Shown one piece after another: positions 8,108-16,721 of a stretch of 48,684 nucleotides of DNA (its first letter is position 1; every line of letters starts with the position of its first letter). The notes under the pieces were generated by a model, which was given only the letters and a program-made list of their open reading frames with translations, searched no databases and had not been told where the DNA came from. Source of the stretch: Pseudomonadota bacterium (GTDB taxonomy: Bacteria > Pseudomonadota > Gammaproteobacteria > Burkholderiales > Burkholderiaceae_C); assembly GCA_029780695.1 (NCBI GenBank), contig JAKOYD010000137.1, positions 1-48,684 on the forward strand. The letters run 5' to 3'. Position numbers and translations under genes: made by a program.

Positions 8108-9352
8108 ATGAAGCTGATCGAACCCATTCTGGCGCAGGCCGCGGCCATCACCCAACTGCGGCGCGACATCCACGCGCACCCTGAGCTGTGCTACGAAGAA
8201 GTGCGCACCGCCGACCTGGTGGCGGCCAAGCTGACCGAATGGGGCATCCCCATCCACCGCGGGCTGGGCGTGACGGGCCTGGTGGGCGTGGTGCACGGGC
8301 GCGACGGCGGCCAGTCGGGGCGGGCCATCGGCCTGCGCGCCGACATGGACGCGCTGCCCATGACCGAGTTCAACACCTTCCAGCATGCCAGCACCCACAA
8401 GGGCAAGATGCACGCCTGCGGACACGACGGCCACACCGCCATGCTGCTGGCGGCGGCGCTGCATTTTTCGAAGCACCGCAACTTCGACGGCACGGTGTAC
8501 CTGATCTTCCAGCCGGCCGAAGAAGGCGGCGGCGGCGCGCGCGAGATGATCAAGGACGGGCTGTTCGAGCGCTTTCCGATGGAGGCGGTGTTCGGCATGC
8601 ACAACTGGCCTGGCATGGACGTGGGCCAGTTCGCCGTCTCGCCCGGCCCGGTCATGGCGTCCAGCAACGAATTCAGGATCACCATCACCGGCAAGGGCGG
8701 CCACGCGGCGCTGCCGCACAACGGCATCGACCCGGTGCCCATCGCGTGCCAGATCGTGCAGGGCTTCCAGACCATCCTGACGCGCAACAAGAAGCCGGTG
8801 GATGGCGGCGTGATCTCGGTCACCATGATCCACGCCGGCGAGGCCACCAACGTCATCCCCGACAGCTGCGAGATTCAGGGCACGGTGCGCACCTTCACCT
8901 TCGAGGTGCTGGACCTGATCGAGCGCCGCATGCAGGAAATCGCCGAAGGGCTGAGCGCGGCCTTTGGCGCGCAGTGCGCCTTCGAGTTCCGCCGCAACTA
9001 CCCGCCCACCATCAACACGCCGTACGAAGCCGACTTTGCCCGCCGCGTCATGGCCGACATCGTGGGCGAAGGCAACGCGCTGGCGCAGGAGCCGACCATG
9101 GGCGCCGAGGACTTCTCGTACATGCTGCTGGAAAAGCCCGGCGCCTACTGCTTCATCGCCAACGGCGACGGCGCGCACCGCGGCCGCTACGAAGGCGGCG
9201 GGCACGACGCCGGCCCGTGCACGCTGCACAACCCGCACTACGACTTCAACGACGACCTGATCCCGCTGGGCGGCACCTACTGGGTGCGGCTGGCCGAAGC
9301 CTGGCTGGCGCACCAGCCGCCAGCCGACCGGCCCATGCCTGTCAAGGCCTGA
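8108..9352 (+). CDS. M20D family amidohydrolase (hippurate hydrolase-like)
   Basis: A 414-residue zinc-dependent hydrolase of the M20D/amidohydrolase group, which removes N-acyl or N-aroyl groups from amino acids (hippurate, N-acetyl or IAA conjugates). Motifs: RRDIHAHPELCYEE, RADMDALPM, HACGHDGHTAM (metal ligands Cys and His), IFQPAEEGGGGAREM (catalytic Glu pair), and MGAEDFSYML near the C-terminus. The ATG at 8108 is used; an in-frame GTG sits 6 bases upstream. The DUF2817 peptidase gene follows at 70 bases in the same orientation, so they may form an operon. The exact substrate cannot be told. Confidence 0.93.
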   Translation: MKLIEPILAQAAAITQLRRDIHAHPELCYEEVRTADLVAAKLTEWGIPIHRGLGVTGLVGVVHGRDGGQSGRAIGLRADMDALPMTEFNTFQHASTHKGKMHACGHDGHTAMLLAAALHFSKHRNFDGTVYLIFQPAEEGGGGAREMIKDGLFERFPMEAVFGMHNWPGMDVGQFAVSPGPVMASSNEFRITITGKGGHAALPHNGIDPVPIACQIVQGFQTILTRNKKPVDGGVISVTMIHAGEATNVIPDSCEIQGTVRTFTFEVLDLIERRMQEIAEGLSAAFGAQCAFEFRRNYPPTINTPYEADFARRVMADIVGEGNALAQEPTMGAEDFSYMLLEKPGAYCFIANGDGAHRGRYEGGGHDAGPCTLHNPHYDFNDDLIPLGGTYWVRLAEAWLAHQPPADRPMPVKA

Positions 9353-9422
9353 GCGGGCGGGCGCCCCTTCCCCGCCAGCGGGCGTGGGCGCAAAATCCCC
9401 CGATCTCCCCGGCGAGCCATTC

Positions 9423-10532
9423 ATGATCCCCATTCCACAGGCCTTCTCCCCCAGCTACGCCCGCGCGCGCGTCAAGTTCCTGGAAGCCGCGGCCACCGCG
9501 GGCACGCGCATCGAATCGCACCCGCACCCGCTGCCCGGCCGTGAAGGCGAGCAGCTGGCGATGGACGTGGCGCTGGACGGCGCGCCGGACGCCGAGCGCC
9601 TGCTGATCGTCAGTAGCGCCTGCCACGGCGTCGAGGGCTATTGCGGCAGCGGCGTGCAGGTGTTTGCCCTGCACGACGCCGAATGGCGCGCCAAGGCGCG
9701 CGATGCGGGCGTGGCGGTGCTGTACATCCACGCGCTCAACCCGTACGGCTTTTCGCACATCCGCCGGGTGACGCACGAAAACGTCGACCTCAACCGCAAC
9801 TTCCAGGACTTCACCCGGCCGCTGCCCGTCAACGAAGGCTACCGGCGCGTGCAGCCGCTGCTGCTGCCCGACAGCTGGCCGCCCGATGCCGCCAACGCGC
9901 AGGCGATTCAGGCCTTCATCGACACCGAGGGCGTGGCCGCGTGGCAGGCCGCCATCTCGGGCGGGCAGTACGAATTTGCCGACGGCCTGTTCTACGGCGG
10001 CAACGCCCCCACCTGGAGCAACCAGACGCTGCGCCGCGTGCTGGCGCAGCACGCGACACGCGCGCGCCACATCGCCTGGATCGACCTGCACACCGGCCTG
10101 GGCCCCAATGGCGTGGGCGAGCGCATCTACGCCGGCCGCGACGATGCCGCCGCCACCGCGCGCGCGCGCCGCTGGTGGGGCGAGCAGGTCACGTCCATCT
10201 ACGACGGCTCGTCGACCAGCGCGCTGCTCACCGGCCTGATGTGGAACGCCATCTACGACGCCGCGCCGCAGGCCGAATACACCGGCATCGCCATGGAATA
10301 CGGCACCGAGCCGATCACCGAAGTGCTGGACGCGCTGCGCGGCGACCACTGGCTGGCGCTGCACCCCATGGCGCCGCCCGAGCTGGCGGCGCAGATCCAG
10401 GCGCGCACGCTGGCCGCGTTCTACACCGACACCGACGCCTGGAAGGGCCAGATCGTCAGCCAGGCGCGGCAGGCGATGTTCGAGGCGGTGGACGGCCTGG
10501 CCGGCTCGGCCGACGTCGCGGCGCAGGGTTAA
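9423..10532 (+). CDS. M14-type metallopeptidase, DUF2817
   Basis: A 369-residue protein. The zinc site of M14 carboxypeptidase-like enzymes is visible as SACHGVEGYCG (His and Glu) and WIDLHTGLG (third His). ENVDLNRNFQDF is the conserved arginine/asparagine substrate-binding segment, and EYGTEP carries the likely catalytic Glu. DUF2817 proteins of this length are common in Proteobacteria without a defined substrate. The ATG at 9423 gives the typical start (MIPIPQAFSPSYARARVKF). An in-frame start 39 bases upstream is less likely. There is no signal peptide, so it should be cytoplasmic. Confidence 0.88.
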   Translation: MIPIPQAFSPSYARARVKFLEAAATAGTRIESHPHPLPGREGEQLAMDVALDGAPDAERLLIVSSACHGVEGYCGSGVQVFALHDAEWRAKARDAGVAVLYIHALNPYGFSHIRRVTHENVDLNRNFQDFTRPLPVNEGYRRVQPLLLPDSWPPDAANAQAIQAFIDTEGVAAWQAAISGGQYEFADGLFYGGNAPTWSNQTLRRVLAQHATRARHIAWIDLHTGLGPNGVGERIYAGRDDAAATARARRWWGEQVTSIYDGSSTSALLTGLMWNAIYDAAPQAEYTGIAMEYGTEPITEVLDALRGDHWLALHPMAPPELAAQIQARTLAAFYTDTDAWKGQIVSQARQAMFEAVDGLAGSADVAAQG

Positions 10533-10550
10533 GGGCGTTTCGGGCCGTTG

Positions 10551-10597
10551 GCGCTTGCCAGACAAGCGCTTGCAGCTACGCTATTTATAGCGATACG
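10551..10597. repeat. AGCTA/GCGCTTG mini-repeat between convergent genes
   Basis: Sequence GCGCTTGCCAGACAAGCGCT, then TGCAGCTACGCTATTTATAGCG. The first part is a GCGCTTG/CAAGCGC inverted repeat and the second a GCTAT/ATAGC inverted repeat. It sits between the convergent DUF2817 and coaX genes and may help to terminate both transcripts. Confidence 0.65.
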
Positions 10598-10614
10598 CGC
10601 CGCCCGACCGCACG

Positions 10615-11397
10615 TCAGCCGCGGCCGTTGAGCGCGTCGCGGCGTTCGGCGATGACCAGCAGGCCATCGAAGATCATGCTTTCGATCAGCTCGAAAGGGC
10701 GCGTCATGGCCGGCAGCATCTTCCAGCCGGCGCCGCCGGTCATCAGGCACAGCGGCTCGGCGGCGCAGCGCTTGAACAGGTGCTGAAACATGCGCTCGCA
10801 GGCGCCGGCAATGGCAAAGGTGCCGCCGGACGTGAGCGCGTCGCTGGTGTTGGTCGGAAACTCCACCACGTCGCCCGTGGGCACGTGCAGGCCGGCGGTG
10901 CCCGATTCGAGCGCGCGCAGCATGATGCCGTGGCCGGGCAGGATCAAGCCGCCCAGAAAGCGCCCGTGCTGGTCGATCGCCTCCACCGTGACGGCCGTGC
11001 CCACCATCACCAGCAGAATCGGCCGCGGCGCCCCGCGCTGCAGCATGTGGTGGCGCGCGCCGATCATCGCCACCCAGCGGTCGGCGCCCAGCCGCGCCGG
11101 AAAGTCGTAGCCGTTGGTCAGCCCCGCCTCGGCGTCCGACGCCACCACCCAGCGCGGCTCGACGGCCCACTGCTCCATCTGCTCCTGCACGCGGTGCTTG
11201 ACGGCGGTGGCCGCCACGATGCAGCCCAGCATGCTGGCCGGCTCGGGCACCTGCGACCACACGCCGTCACCGAGGCGGTCGATCTGCTCCAGAAACTCCG
11301 CGCCCTGCGCCAGCATGCGCGCGCTGGGCGAGGGGCGGTCGTACAAAGTCCACTTCAGGCGCGTGTTGCCGACGTCGAGGGCGAGAAATCCACTCAT
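10615..11397 (-). CDS. coaX: type III pantothenate kinase
   Basis: A 260-residue ASKHA-fold kinase that phosphorylates pantothenate, the first step of coenzyme A synthesis. The N-terminus [17 protein letters not shown] is the phosphate-binding motif of Coa[14 protein letters not shown] and [22 protein letters not shown] are the later CoaX signatures. The start at 11397 gives [11 protein letters not shown]; an in-frame TTG lies upstream at 11406. In many Betaproteobacteria coaX follows birA, but here it stands alone, divergent from the BON-LysM gene. [10 protein letters not shown] has Glu where many family members have Asp. Confidence 0.94.
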   Translation of the reverse strand: MSGFLALDVGNTRLKWTLYDRPSPSARMLAQGAEFLEQIDRLGDGVWSQVPEPASMLGCIVAATAVKHRVQEQMEQWAVEPRWVVASDAEAGLTNGYDFPARLGADRWVAMIGARHHMLQRGAPRPILLVMVGTAVTVEAIDQHGRFLGGLILPGHGIMLRALESGTAGLHVPTGDVVEFPTNTSDALTSGGTFAIAGACERMFQHLFKRCAAEPLCLMTGGAGWKMLPAMTRPFELIESMIFDGLLVIAERRDALNGRG

Positions 11398-11524
11398 GCC
11401 GCGCAATATAAGCGCTTTTTTCGGGCACTTGTCCTACACCGCGAATCGGGGGGCGCCGCCGAAATCGTCACGCTAAAGCGGTACAGTGCGGCTTCCCCCG
11501 ACCACCAACCTAGGAGAGCAAGAA

Positions 11525-12007
11525 ATGGGATTGTTCAGTTTCATCAAAGAAGCCGGTGAAAAGCTGTTCGGCGCCAAAGAAGTCGAGCAGGCCGCAGCGT
11601 CCAACGCGCCCAACGTGGCCGAGTTGAACAAGCAGGCTGGCGACGCCATCAAGACCTACATCGAAAAGCAGAACCTGGGCCTGTCGGGCCTGGACGTGGC
11701 CTTTGACGGCGCCAGCGGCGCGGTCACCCTGGGCGGCACCGCGCCCAGCCAGGAAGCCGCCGAAAAGGCCGGCCTGGCCGCCGGCAACGTGGCCGCCGTC
11801 AGCAGCGTGAACAACAACCTGCAGTACCCCGCCGGCACCGCTTCGCAATACCACGACGTGGTCAGCGGCGACACGCTGTCGGCCATCGCCAAGAAATACT
11901 ACGGCGACGCCAACAAGTACAACACGATCTTCGAAGCCAACAAGCCGATGCTGTCGGACCCGAACAAGATCTATCCGGGCCAGAAGCTGCGCATCCCCGC
12001 ACTTTGA
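11525..12007 (+). CDS. BON and LysM domain protein (Kbp/YgaU-like)
   Basis: A 160-residue cytoplasmic-type protein (no signal peptide). Residues about 30-100 form a BON domain (GLDVAFDGASGAVTLGGTAPSQEAAEKA). Residues about 108-158 form a LysM domain (YHDVVSGDTLSAIAKKYYGD to GQKLRIP). This layout and length match E. coli Kbp/YgaU, a potassium-binding protein linked to envelope and osmotic stress. AGGAGAGC precedes the ATG at 11525. A repeat element and a hairpin terminator follow. Confidence 0.93.
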   Translation: MGLFSFIKEAGEKLFGAKEVEQAAASNAPNVAELNKQAGDAIKTYIEKQNLGLSGLDVAFDGASGAVTLGGTAPSQEAAEKAGLAAGNVAAVSSVNNNLQYPAGTASQYHDVVSGDTLSAIAKKYYGDANKYNTIFEANKPMLSDPNKIYPGQKLRIPAL

Positions 12008-12012
12008 GCACC

Positions 12013-12120
12013 ACCCCCTGAGGCGCGACGCGCCTTCCCCCTCTGCTGAGCGAGCGGGGACAACGCCAGTGGCCGGGCCAAGCCCGCTCCACGGCGTTCG
12101 CTGGGATGGCCGGCTCAACG
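12013..12120. repeat. intergenic repeat, copy 2 of 3
   Basis: Begins ACCCCCTGAGGCGCGACGCG after the BON-LysM gene and carries ACGCCAGTGGCCGGGCCAAG, nearly identical to copy 1. The ordinary terminator at 12130 follows directly. Confidence 0.8.
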
Positions 12121-12129
12121 GCCTTCAGG

Positions 12130-12155
12130 AAAGCCACCTTCGGGTGGCTTTTTTT
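12130..12155 (+). terminator. Rho-independent terminator
   Basis: Stem AAGCCACC (12131-12138), TTCG tetraloop, GGTGGCTT (12143-12150), then a T-run. It terminates the BON-LysM transcript. Confidence 0.93.
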
Positions 12156-12244
12156 CATGGCGGGTGATGCGGCCGCCTCGCCGGTGTTCAACCGCCGTGG
12201 CGTCGCGGCTGGCACTCGGGCGCGCATGGCCGTAGAGTGGGGGC

Positions 12245-13693
12245 ATGAATCAGTCCATCGCCGACGACGACATCACTGCGCTCGACGCGACCGCGCTTTC
12301 CGCGGCCATCCACGCGCGGCGGGTGTCGTGCCGCGAGGTGATGGCGGCCTATCTGGCGCGCATTCACCGCGTCAATCCGGCCTGCACCGCCATCGTGTCG
12401 CTGCGGCCCGACGACGTGCTGCTGGCCGAAGCGGATGCGTGCGACGCCGAACTGGCGCGCGGCCCATCGCGCGGATGGATGCACGGCATGCCGCAGGCCA
12501 TCAAGGACCTGGCGCACGCCCGCGGTCTGCCGACCACGCTGGGTTCGCCGCTGATGACCGACTTTGTCGCGCCCGAGGACGGCCTGATGACCGCGCGCAT
12601 GAAGGCCGCCGGCTGCATCGTCATCGGCAAGACCAACGTGCCCGAATTCGGCCTGGGCTCGCACACCTTCAACGACGTCTTTGGCACCACGCGCAACGCC
12701 TACGACCGCACGCGCTCGGCGGGCGGCTCCAGCGGCGGCGCGGCGGTGGCGCTGGAGCTGCGGCTGCTGCCGGTGGCCGACGGGTCGGACTTCATGGGCA
12801 GCCTGCGCAACCCGGCGGCGTGGAACAACATCTTCGGCTTTCGCCCCAGCCAGGGCCGCGTGCCGATGTGGCCCGCACAGGACGTCTGGGTCAGCCAGCT
12901 GGCCACTGAAGGCCCCATGGGCCGCAGCGTGCGCGACGTAGCGCGGCTGCTCGGCACGCAGGCCGGCGCGTCGGACAATGCTCCGCTTTCGATAGCTGTA
13001 GACACAGATACAGCCAGCGCCAACGCCCCATTCGACTTGCAATCACAGCGCATCGGCTGGCTCGGCGATCTGGACGGCTACCTGCCGATGGAGAGCGGCA
13101 TCCTTGAAGCTTGCCAGCGCGGCCTGGGCCGGCTCGAAGGCCTGGGCTGCGCCGTCGCGCCCGCGCGTCTGGGCATGCCCCCGGCACGCGTGTGGGACGC
13201 CTGGCTGGTGTGGCGCCGCGTGCTGGTCGCATCGCGCATCGCGCCGCTTTTTCTGCAGCCGGGCAACCGCGCTCGGATCAAGCCCGAAGCCGTGTGGGAA
13301 TACGACCAGGCCGAAGGCTGCACGGCCAACCAGTTCCTGGCCGCCAGCGTGGCGCGCACGCAGTTTCACCAGAGCCTGCTGCGGCTGTTTGAGCGGCACG
13401 ACTTTCTGGCGCTGCCCACCGCGCAAGTGTGGCCCTTCGACGCCGCCGAGCGCTGGCCCCGCACCATCGCTGGCCGCACCATGGACACCTACCACCGCTG
13501 GATGGAAGTGGTGATCTACGCCACCTTCGCCGGCCTGCCCTGCATCAGCGTGCCCGTCGGCTTCAACGAGGGCGGCCTGCCCATGGGCATGCAGCTCATC
13601 GGCAAGCCGCAAGACGACGCCGGCGTGCTGCGACTGGCGGCAGCGTATGAAGCGGTGATCGGGGATTGGCTGGCGGTGCAGCCACCCGTCTGA
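12245..13693 (+). CDS. amidase (amidase signature family)
   Basis: A 482-residue amidase-signature enzyme that hydrolyses carboxylic amides. The Ser-cisSer-Lys triad is readable: Lys in MPQAIKDLAHARG, cis-Ser in SAGGSSGGAAVALE, and the nucleophile in DGSDFMGSLRNPA. The C-terminal segment LPCISVPVGFNEGGLPMGMQLIG is also canonical. A short segment near 12990-13030 (coding LSIAVDTDTASANAP) resembles the dispersed GATAGCTG mini-repeat and may be an in-frame repeat relic in a surface loop. The ATG at 12245 lacks a strong ribosome binding site. No gatB or gatC is nearby, so it is not a GatA subunit. Confidence 0.92.
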   Translation: MNQSIADDDITALDATALSAAIHARRVSCREVMAAYLARIHRVNPACTAIVSLRPDDVLLAEADACDAELARGPSRGWMHGMPQAIKDLAHARGLPTTLGSPLMTDFVAPEDGLMTARMKAAGCIVIGKTNVPEFGLGSHTFNDVFGTTRNAYDRTRSAGGSSGGAAVALELRLLPVADGSDFMGSLRNPAAWNNIFGFRPSQGRVPMWPAQDVWVSQLATEGPMGRSVRDVARLLGTQAGASDNAPLSIAVDTDTASANAPFDLQSQRIGWLGDLDGYLPMESGILEACQRGLGRLEGLGCAVAPARLGMPPARVWDAWLVWRRVLVASRIAPLFLQPGNRARIKPEAVWEYDQAEGCTANQFLAASVARTQFHQSLLRLFERHDFLALPTAQVWPFDAAERWPRTIAGRTMDTYHRWMEVVIYATFAGLPCISVPVGFNEGGLPMGMQLIGKPQDDAGVLRLAAAYEAVIGDWLAVQPPV

Positions 13694-13704
13694 GCCGGCC
13701 GAAA

Positions 13705-13720
13705 CCCCGCGTCAGCGGGG
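13705..13720. other. short GC hairpin after the amidase gene
   Basis: CCCCGC-GTCA-GCGGGG with no T-run. It lies in the 234-base gap between the convergent amidase and rhodanese genes. The rest of this gap holds no recognisable gene, only a CTATTAACACGATAGC repeat at 13836-13851. Confidence 0.5.
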
Positions 13721-13835
13721 CCAAACGCAACGCACCCACCGCTCGGGGACAGGCAGAAACAGAACGCAGTGAACGCAGCGCGGCCGACAGCGCCGAACCC
13801 TCACGTCAAAGCGACCAACGGCGCACCGTCGGCAC

Positions 13836-13851
13836 TATTAACACGATAGCT
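13836..13851. repeat. CTATTAACACGATAGC repeat, copy 1
   Basis: The 16-base sequence CTATTAACACGATAGC recurs exactly at 43142-43157. It has inverted ends (CTAT/ATAG) and lies between convergent genes in both cases. Confidence 0.7.
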
Positions 13852-13927
13852 AAAAGTCGTTATCCAAAGCGCGCCAGCCACGCATTTAGCCGAAAACCCA
13901 CAAACAAACAGTCGCGCTCATCGCGCC

Positions 13928-14371
13928 TCAGCCCTGCCGCCACGGCAAACCGTCGTGCCGCCAGCCGTTGCGGTGCCCGCGTTGCCCCTGCGCGTCCGCA
14001 TCGCCCTCAAAGCCGCCCAGCACGTTGTAGGCAACCAAGCCCAGCTCGGTCGCGCGCCGCGCCGCGGCCACCGAACGCACCCCGCTGCGGCACAGCAGCG
14101 CCAGCGTTCGGCGTCCGCCCTCGGCGGCGGCGCGCATGTCGTCGTCGAAACGCGGGTTGAGCGCCATGCCCGGCCACTGCTTCCAGGCCACCGCAACGGC
14201 GCCGGGCACAAAGCCAACCCATTCGCGTTCGGCGTCGGTGCGCACGTCCACCAGCACGACCGTGCCGTCCTGCATCCATTGGTGCGCCGTGCGGGCGGCA
14301 ATGTCGCCGGCGTAACCTTCGGCAGGCTGCACCGCGTGGTCGGCCGGCGCAGATGGCGGCGTGGGGTTCAT
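13928..14371 (-). CDS. rhodanese-like domain protein
   Basis: A 147-residue single-domain rhodanese (sulfurtransferase). The domain runs from about residue 20 to 125: VVLVDVRTDAEREWVGFVPGAV, then the active-site loop LLCRSGVRS with catalytic Cys94 (CRSGxR type), then LGLVAYNVLGGFEGD. It would move sulfane sulfur via a Cys persulfide in the cytoplasm. The gene lies 21 bases downstream of the CsoR-like regulator on the same strand, so the pair is probably an operon. The ATG at 14371 gives an N-terminal extension of about 20 residues that is not part of the fold. Confidence 0.92.
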   Translation of the reverse strand: MNPTPPSAPADHAVQPAEGYAGDIAARTAHQWMQDGTVVLVDVRTDAEREWVGFVPGAVAVAWKQWPGMALNPRFDDDMRAAAEGGRRTLALLCRSGVRSVAAARRATELGLVAYNVLGGFEGDADAQGQRGHRNGWRHDGLPWRQG

Positions 14372-14392
14372 GCGCGGTCCGTGCGTGGCGCG

Positions 14393-14638
14393 TCAGGCGA
14401 AACGGATCAGCAGCTCGGACACTTCAGCCGCCGTGAACTGCCCTTCGGCGATCAGCGTGGTCACGAAGGCGAAGAAGGCCTTGTCCAGCGCCTTGCGCGC
14501 GGCGGCCATTTGCTGCGCGGTTTTTTCGGGGTCGGTGTCGGCCTGCAGCAGCCGTTGCAGGCCACGCAACTGGCCTTCCACGCGCGCCAGTCGGGCGCAC
14601 AAGCCCTTCTTGTGCTCGTCTTCCAGGACGTAAGTCAT
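14393..14638 (-). CDS. CsoR/RcnR/FrmR family regulator lacking the usual ligand residues
   Basis: An 81-residue all-helical regulator (DUF156 family). KKGLCARLARVEGQLRGLQRLL matches the family's first DNA-contacting helix. AGGAG upstream of the ATG at 14638 supports this start over a longer frame. In CsoR, FrmR and CstR a Cys after the first helix, plus a His or second Cys in the second helix, bind Cu, formaldehyde or persulfide. Here the first position aligns with Pro (DTDPEKTAQQM) and the His position with Leu (AFFAFVTTLIAE). The only Cys is Cys14. The rhodanese next door recalls the CstR sulfur-sensing system, but the sensing chemistry must differ. Confidence 0.88.
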   Translation of the reverse strand: MTYVLEDEHKKGLCARLARVEGQLRGLQRLLQADTDPEKTAQQMAAARKALDKAFFAFVTTLIAEGQFTAAEVSELLIRFA

Positions 14639-14774
14639 GCTGGGGGTCTCCTTGGTGTTTGGCCGGTATGCGAATCGTAACGCGTCGGCGCCGCGGCCCA
14701 TTACCAGCTGCACGGCGCGTCGGCGCCCGGCGCGCGCGGTCGAACCACGACGTCAGTAAACTACAAATTGGTAC

Positions 14775-14823
14775 AAACCCCCTGACTGACCGGCTCCCGG
14801 TCAACCAAGATCGCAGGGTTTTT
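14775..14823 (+). promoter_or_regulatory. structured leader upstream of the TRAP operon
   Basis: A perfect hairpin TGACCGG-CTC-CCGGTCA (14787-14803) is enclosed by AAACCCCCTG and CAGGGTTTTTC, which can pair as an outer stem ending in a T-run. The fold lies 26 bases before the dctP start. It may be a terminator of an upstream transcript, an attenuator, or a leader structure. Confidence 0.5.
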
Positions 14824-14848
14824 CTTCACGCCAACCGGAGACATCGAC

Positions 14849-15961
14849 ATGGCCCAACGCCCCTCTTCCCCCCGCCGCCGCAACCTGCTGAAAGGCGCCG
14901 CCGTGGCCGCCGGTGCGCTGTCAGCACCCATGGTGTCGCAGGCGCAGACGACTTCGCTGCGCTTTCAGAGCACCTGGCCGGCCAAGGACATCTTCCACGA
15001 ATACGCGCAGGACTTCGCCAAGAAGGTGAACGACATGGCGGGCAGCCGCCTGAAGATCGAGGTGCTGCCGTCCGGCGCCGTGGTGCCGGCGTTCCAGCTG
15101 CTGGAGGCGGTGAGCAAGGGCACGCTGGACGGCGGCCACGGCGTGATCGCCTACCACTACGGAAAAAATAGCGCGCTGGCGCTCTGGGGATCCGGCCCCG
15201 CCTTCGGCATGGACCCGAACATGGTGCTGGCCTGGCACCACTATGGCGGCGGCAAGGCGCTGGTGGAGGAGATCTACAAGAGCCTGAACATGGACGTGGT
15301 CAACTATCTGTACGGGCCCATGCCGACCCAGCCGCTGGGCTGGTTCAAGAAGCCGATTGCCAAGGTCGAGGACATGAAGGGCCTGAAGTACCGCACCGTG
15401 GGCCTGGCGGTGGACGTGTTCACCGACATGGGCGTGGCCGTCAACCCACTGCCGGGCGGCGAGATCGTGCCCGCGCTGGACCGCGGCCTGATCGACGCGG
15501 CCGAGTTCAACAACGCCAGTTCCGACCGCGTGCTGGGCTTTCCCGACGTGGCCAAGAACTGCATGCTGCAGAGCTTCCACCAAAGCGGCGAACAGTTCGA
15601 GATTCTGTTCAACGGCCCCAAGTACCGCGCGCTGCCGCAAGAGCTGCGCTCCATCATCGACTATGCCGTGCAAGCGGCCAGCGCCGACATGAGCTGGAAG
15701 GCGATCGACCGCAACTCCAAGGACTACATCGAGCTGAAAAAATCCGGCGTGAAGTTCTACAAGACGCCCGACGCCATCCTGCGCGCGCAACTGGCGTCGT
15801 GGGACAAGACCATCGCCAAGAAATCGGCGGAGAACCCGCTGTTCAAGAAAGTGCTGGATTCGCAGCGCGAGTTCGCGCAGCGCGCCGGCCAGTGGCAGAA
15901 CGACTATTCGGTCGACCTGAAGATGGCTTACAACCACTACTTCAGCGGCAAGAAGAGCTGA
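14849..15961 (+). CDS. dctP: TRAP transporter substrate-binding subunit (DctP family)
   Basis: A 370-residue periplasmic solute receptor. The N-terminus has a Tat signal (SPRRRNLLKGAAVAAGALSAP, cleaved near SQA). The mature part starts TTSLRFQSTWPAKDIFHEYA. KYRTVGLAVDVFTDMGVAVNPLPGGEI and LDRGLIDAAEFNNASSDRVLG are typical of the DctP/TakP type that binds 2-oxo acids and related monocarboxylates, including the conserved Arg in the carboxylate-binding site. It is the first gene of a three-gene TRAP operon. The substrate cannot be fixed from sequence; TakP-like 2-oxo acids or mandelate-type acids are candidates. Confidence 0.94.
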   Translation: MAQRPSSPRRRNLLKGAAVAAGALSAPMVSQAQTTSLRFQSTWPAKDIFHEYAQDFAKKVNDMAGSRLKIEVLPSGAVVPAFQLLEAVSKGTLDGGHGVIAYHYGKNSALALWGSGPAFGMDPNMVLAWHHYGGGKALVEEIYKSLNMDVVNYLYGPMPTQPLGWFKKPIAKVEDMKGLKYRTVGLAVDVFTDMGVAVNPLPGGEIVPALDRGLIDAAEFNNASSDRVLGFPDVAKNCMLQSFHQSGEQFEILFNGPKYRALPQELRSIIDYAVQAASADMSWKAIDRNSKDYIELKKSGVKFYKTPDAILRAQLASWDKTIAKKSAENPLFKKVLDSQREFAQRAGQWQNDYSVDLKMAYNHYFSGKKS

Positions 15962-16037
15962 TTTTCTTGCGTATCGTGGCGCCCACAGCGCGCGGGCTCG
16001 CGGCCAGCGCGCTGGCTTGTTTCTGGAGCATGCATTC

Positions 16038-16664
16038 ATGAAGGTGCAAACCCTGTTGCACACCGCCGACCGCATCAGCACCTGGGTGGGAAAGGCGTTT
16101 TCCTGGCTCATCGTCGCGTTGATGGTGCTGGTGGTGGCCGAAGTGTTCAAGCGCTACGCGCTCAACGCGCCAACGGCCTGGGTGTTCGACGCCAGCAACA
16201 TGATGTACGGCACGCTGTTCATGATGTGCGGCGCCTATGCGCTGGCGCACGACGCGCACGTGCGTGGCGACTTTCTCTACGGCAGTTTCCGGCCGCGCAC
16301 GCAGGCGGCCATCGACCTGGTGCTGTACGGGCTTTTTTTCCTGCCCGGCGTGGTGGCGCTGACGTGGGCCGGCTGGCAATACTTCCAGGACTCGCTGGGG
16401 ATACGCGAGCAGACCTTCAACGCCGACCCGATGCCGCTTTACCCGTTCAAGTTCATCATCCCGCTGGCCGGCGCCACCGTGCTGATGCAGGGCATCGCCG
16501 AAATGATCCGGTGCGTGGTCTGCCTTCGCACCGGCGAATGGACGCCGCGGCTGCGCGATGCGCAGGAATCGGACGTGGTGGCCCAGCAACTCGAGGCCAG
16601 CGTCGACATCGACGAAGAAGCACGCCAGCTGGCGGTGCAGCAGTCGAAAGGACTCAAGGGATGA
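16038..16664 (+). CDS. dctQ: TRAP transporter small permease subunit
   Basis: A 208-residue four-helix membrane protein (DctQ). Hydrophobic segments start near residues 20, 55, 90 and 135 (WLIVALMVLVVAEVF, MMYGTLFMMCGAYAL, LVLYGLFFLPGVVAL, FIIPLAGATVLMQG). A conserved RYALNAPTAWVFDASNMMYG loop follows helix 1. The charged C-terminal tail of about 40 residues is longer than usual. GGAG stands about 10 bases before the ATG at 16038. A short 22-codon frame starts on its stop codon (ATGA) and runs into the dctM start. Confidence 0.93.
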   Translation: MKVQTLLHTADRISTWVGKAFSWLIVALMVLVVAEVFKRYALNAPTAWVFDASNMMYGTLFMMCGAYALAHDAHVRGDFLYGSFRPRTQAAIDLVLYGLFFLPGVVALTWAGWQYFQDSLGIREQTFNADPMPLYPFKFIIPLAGATVLMQGIAEMIRCVVCLRTGEWTPRLRDAQESDVVAQQLEASVDIDEEARQLAVQQSKGLKG

Positions 16665-16721
16665 TCGCCGCACAAGCCACCGCAAGCACCTCCACCGCGC
16701 CGCGCCGCACGGGAGTGCCCC

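Noticed and set aside
7604..9433. 609-codon minus-strand frame across the M20 hydrolase
   Set aside because: Antisense shadow of a clear M20D enzyme.
14768..14780. TTGGTACAAA as a GntR-type operator before the TRAP operon
   Set aside because: Too short and not symmetrical enough; no GntR gene nearby.
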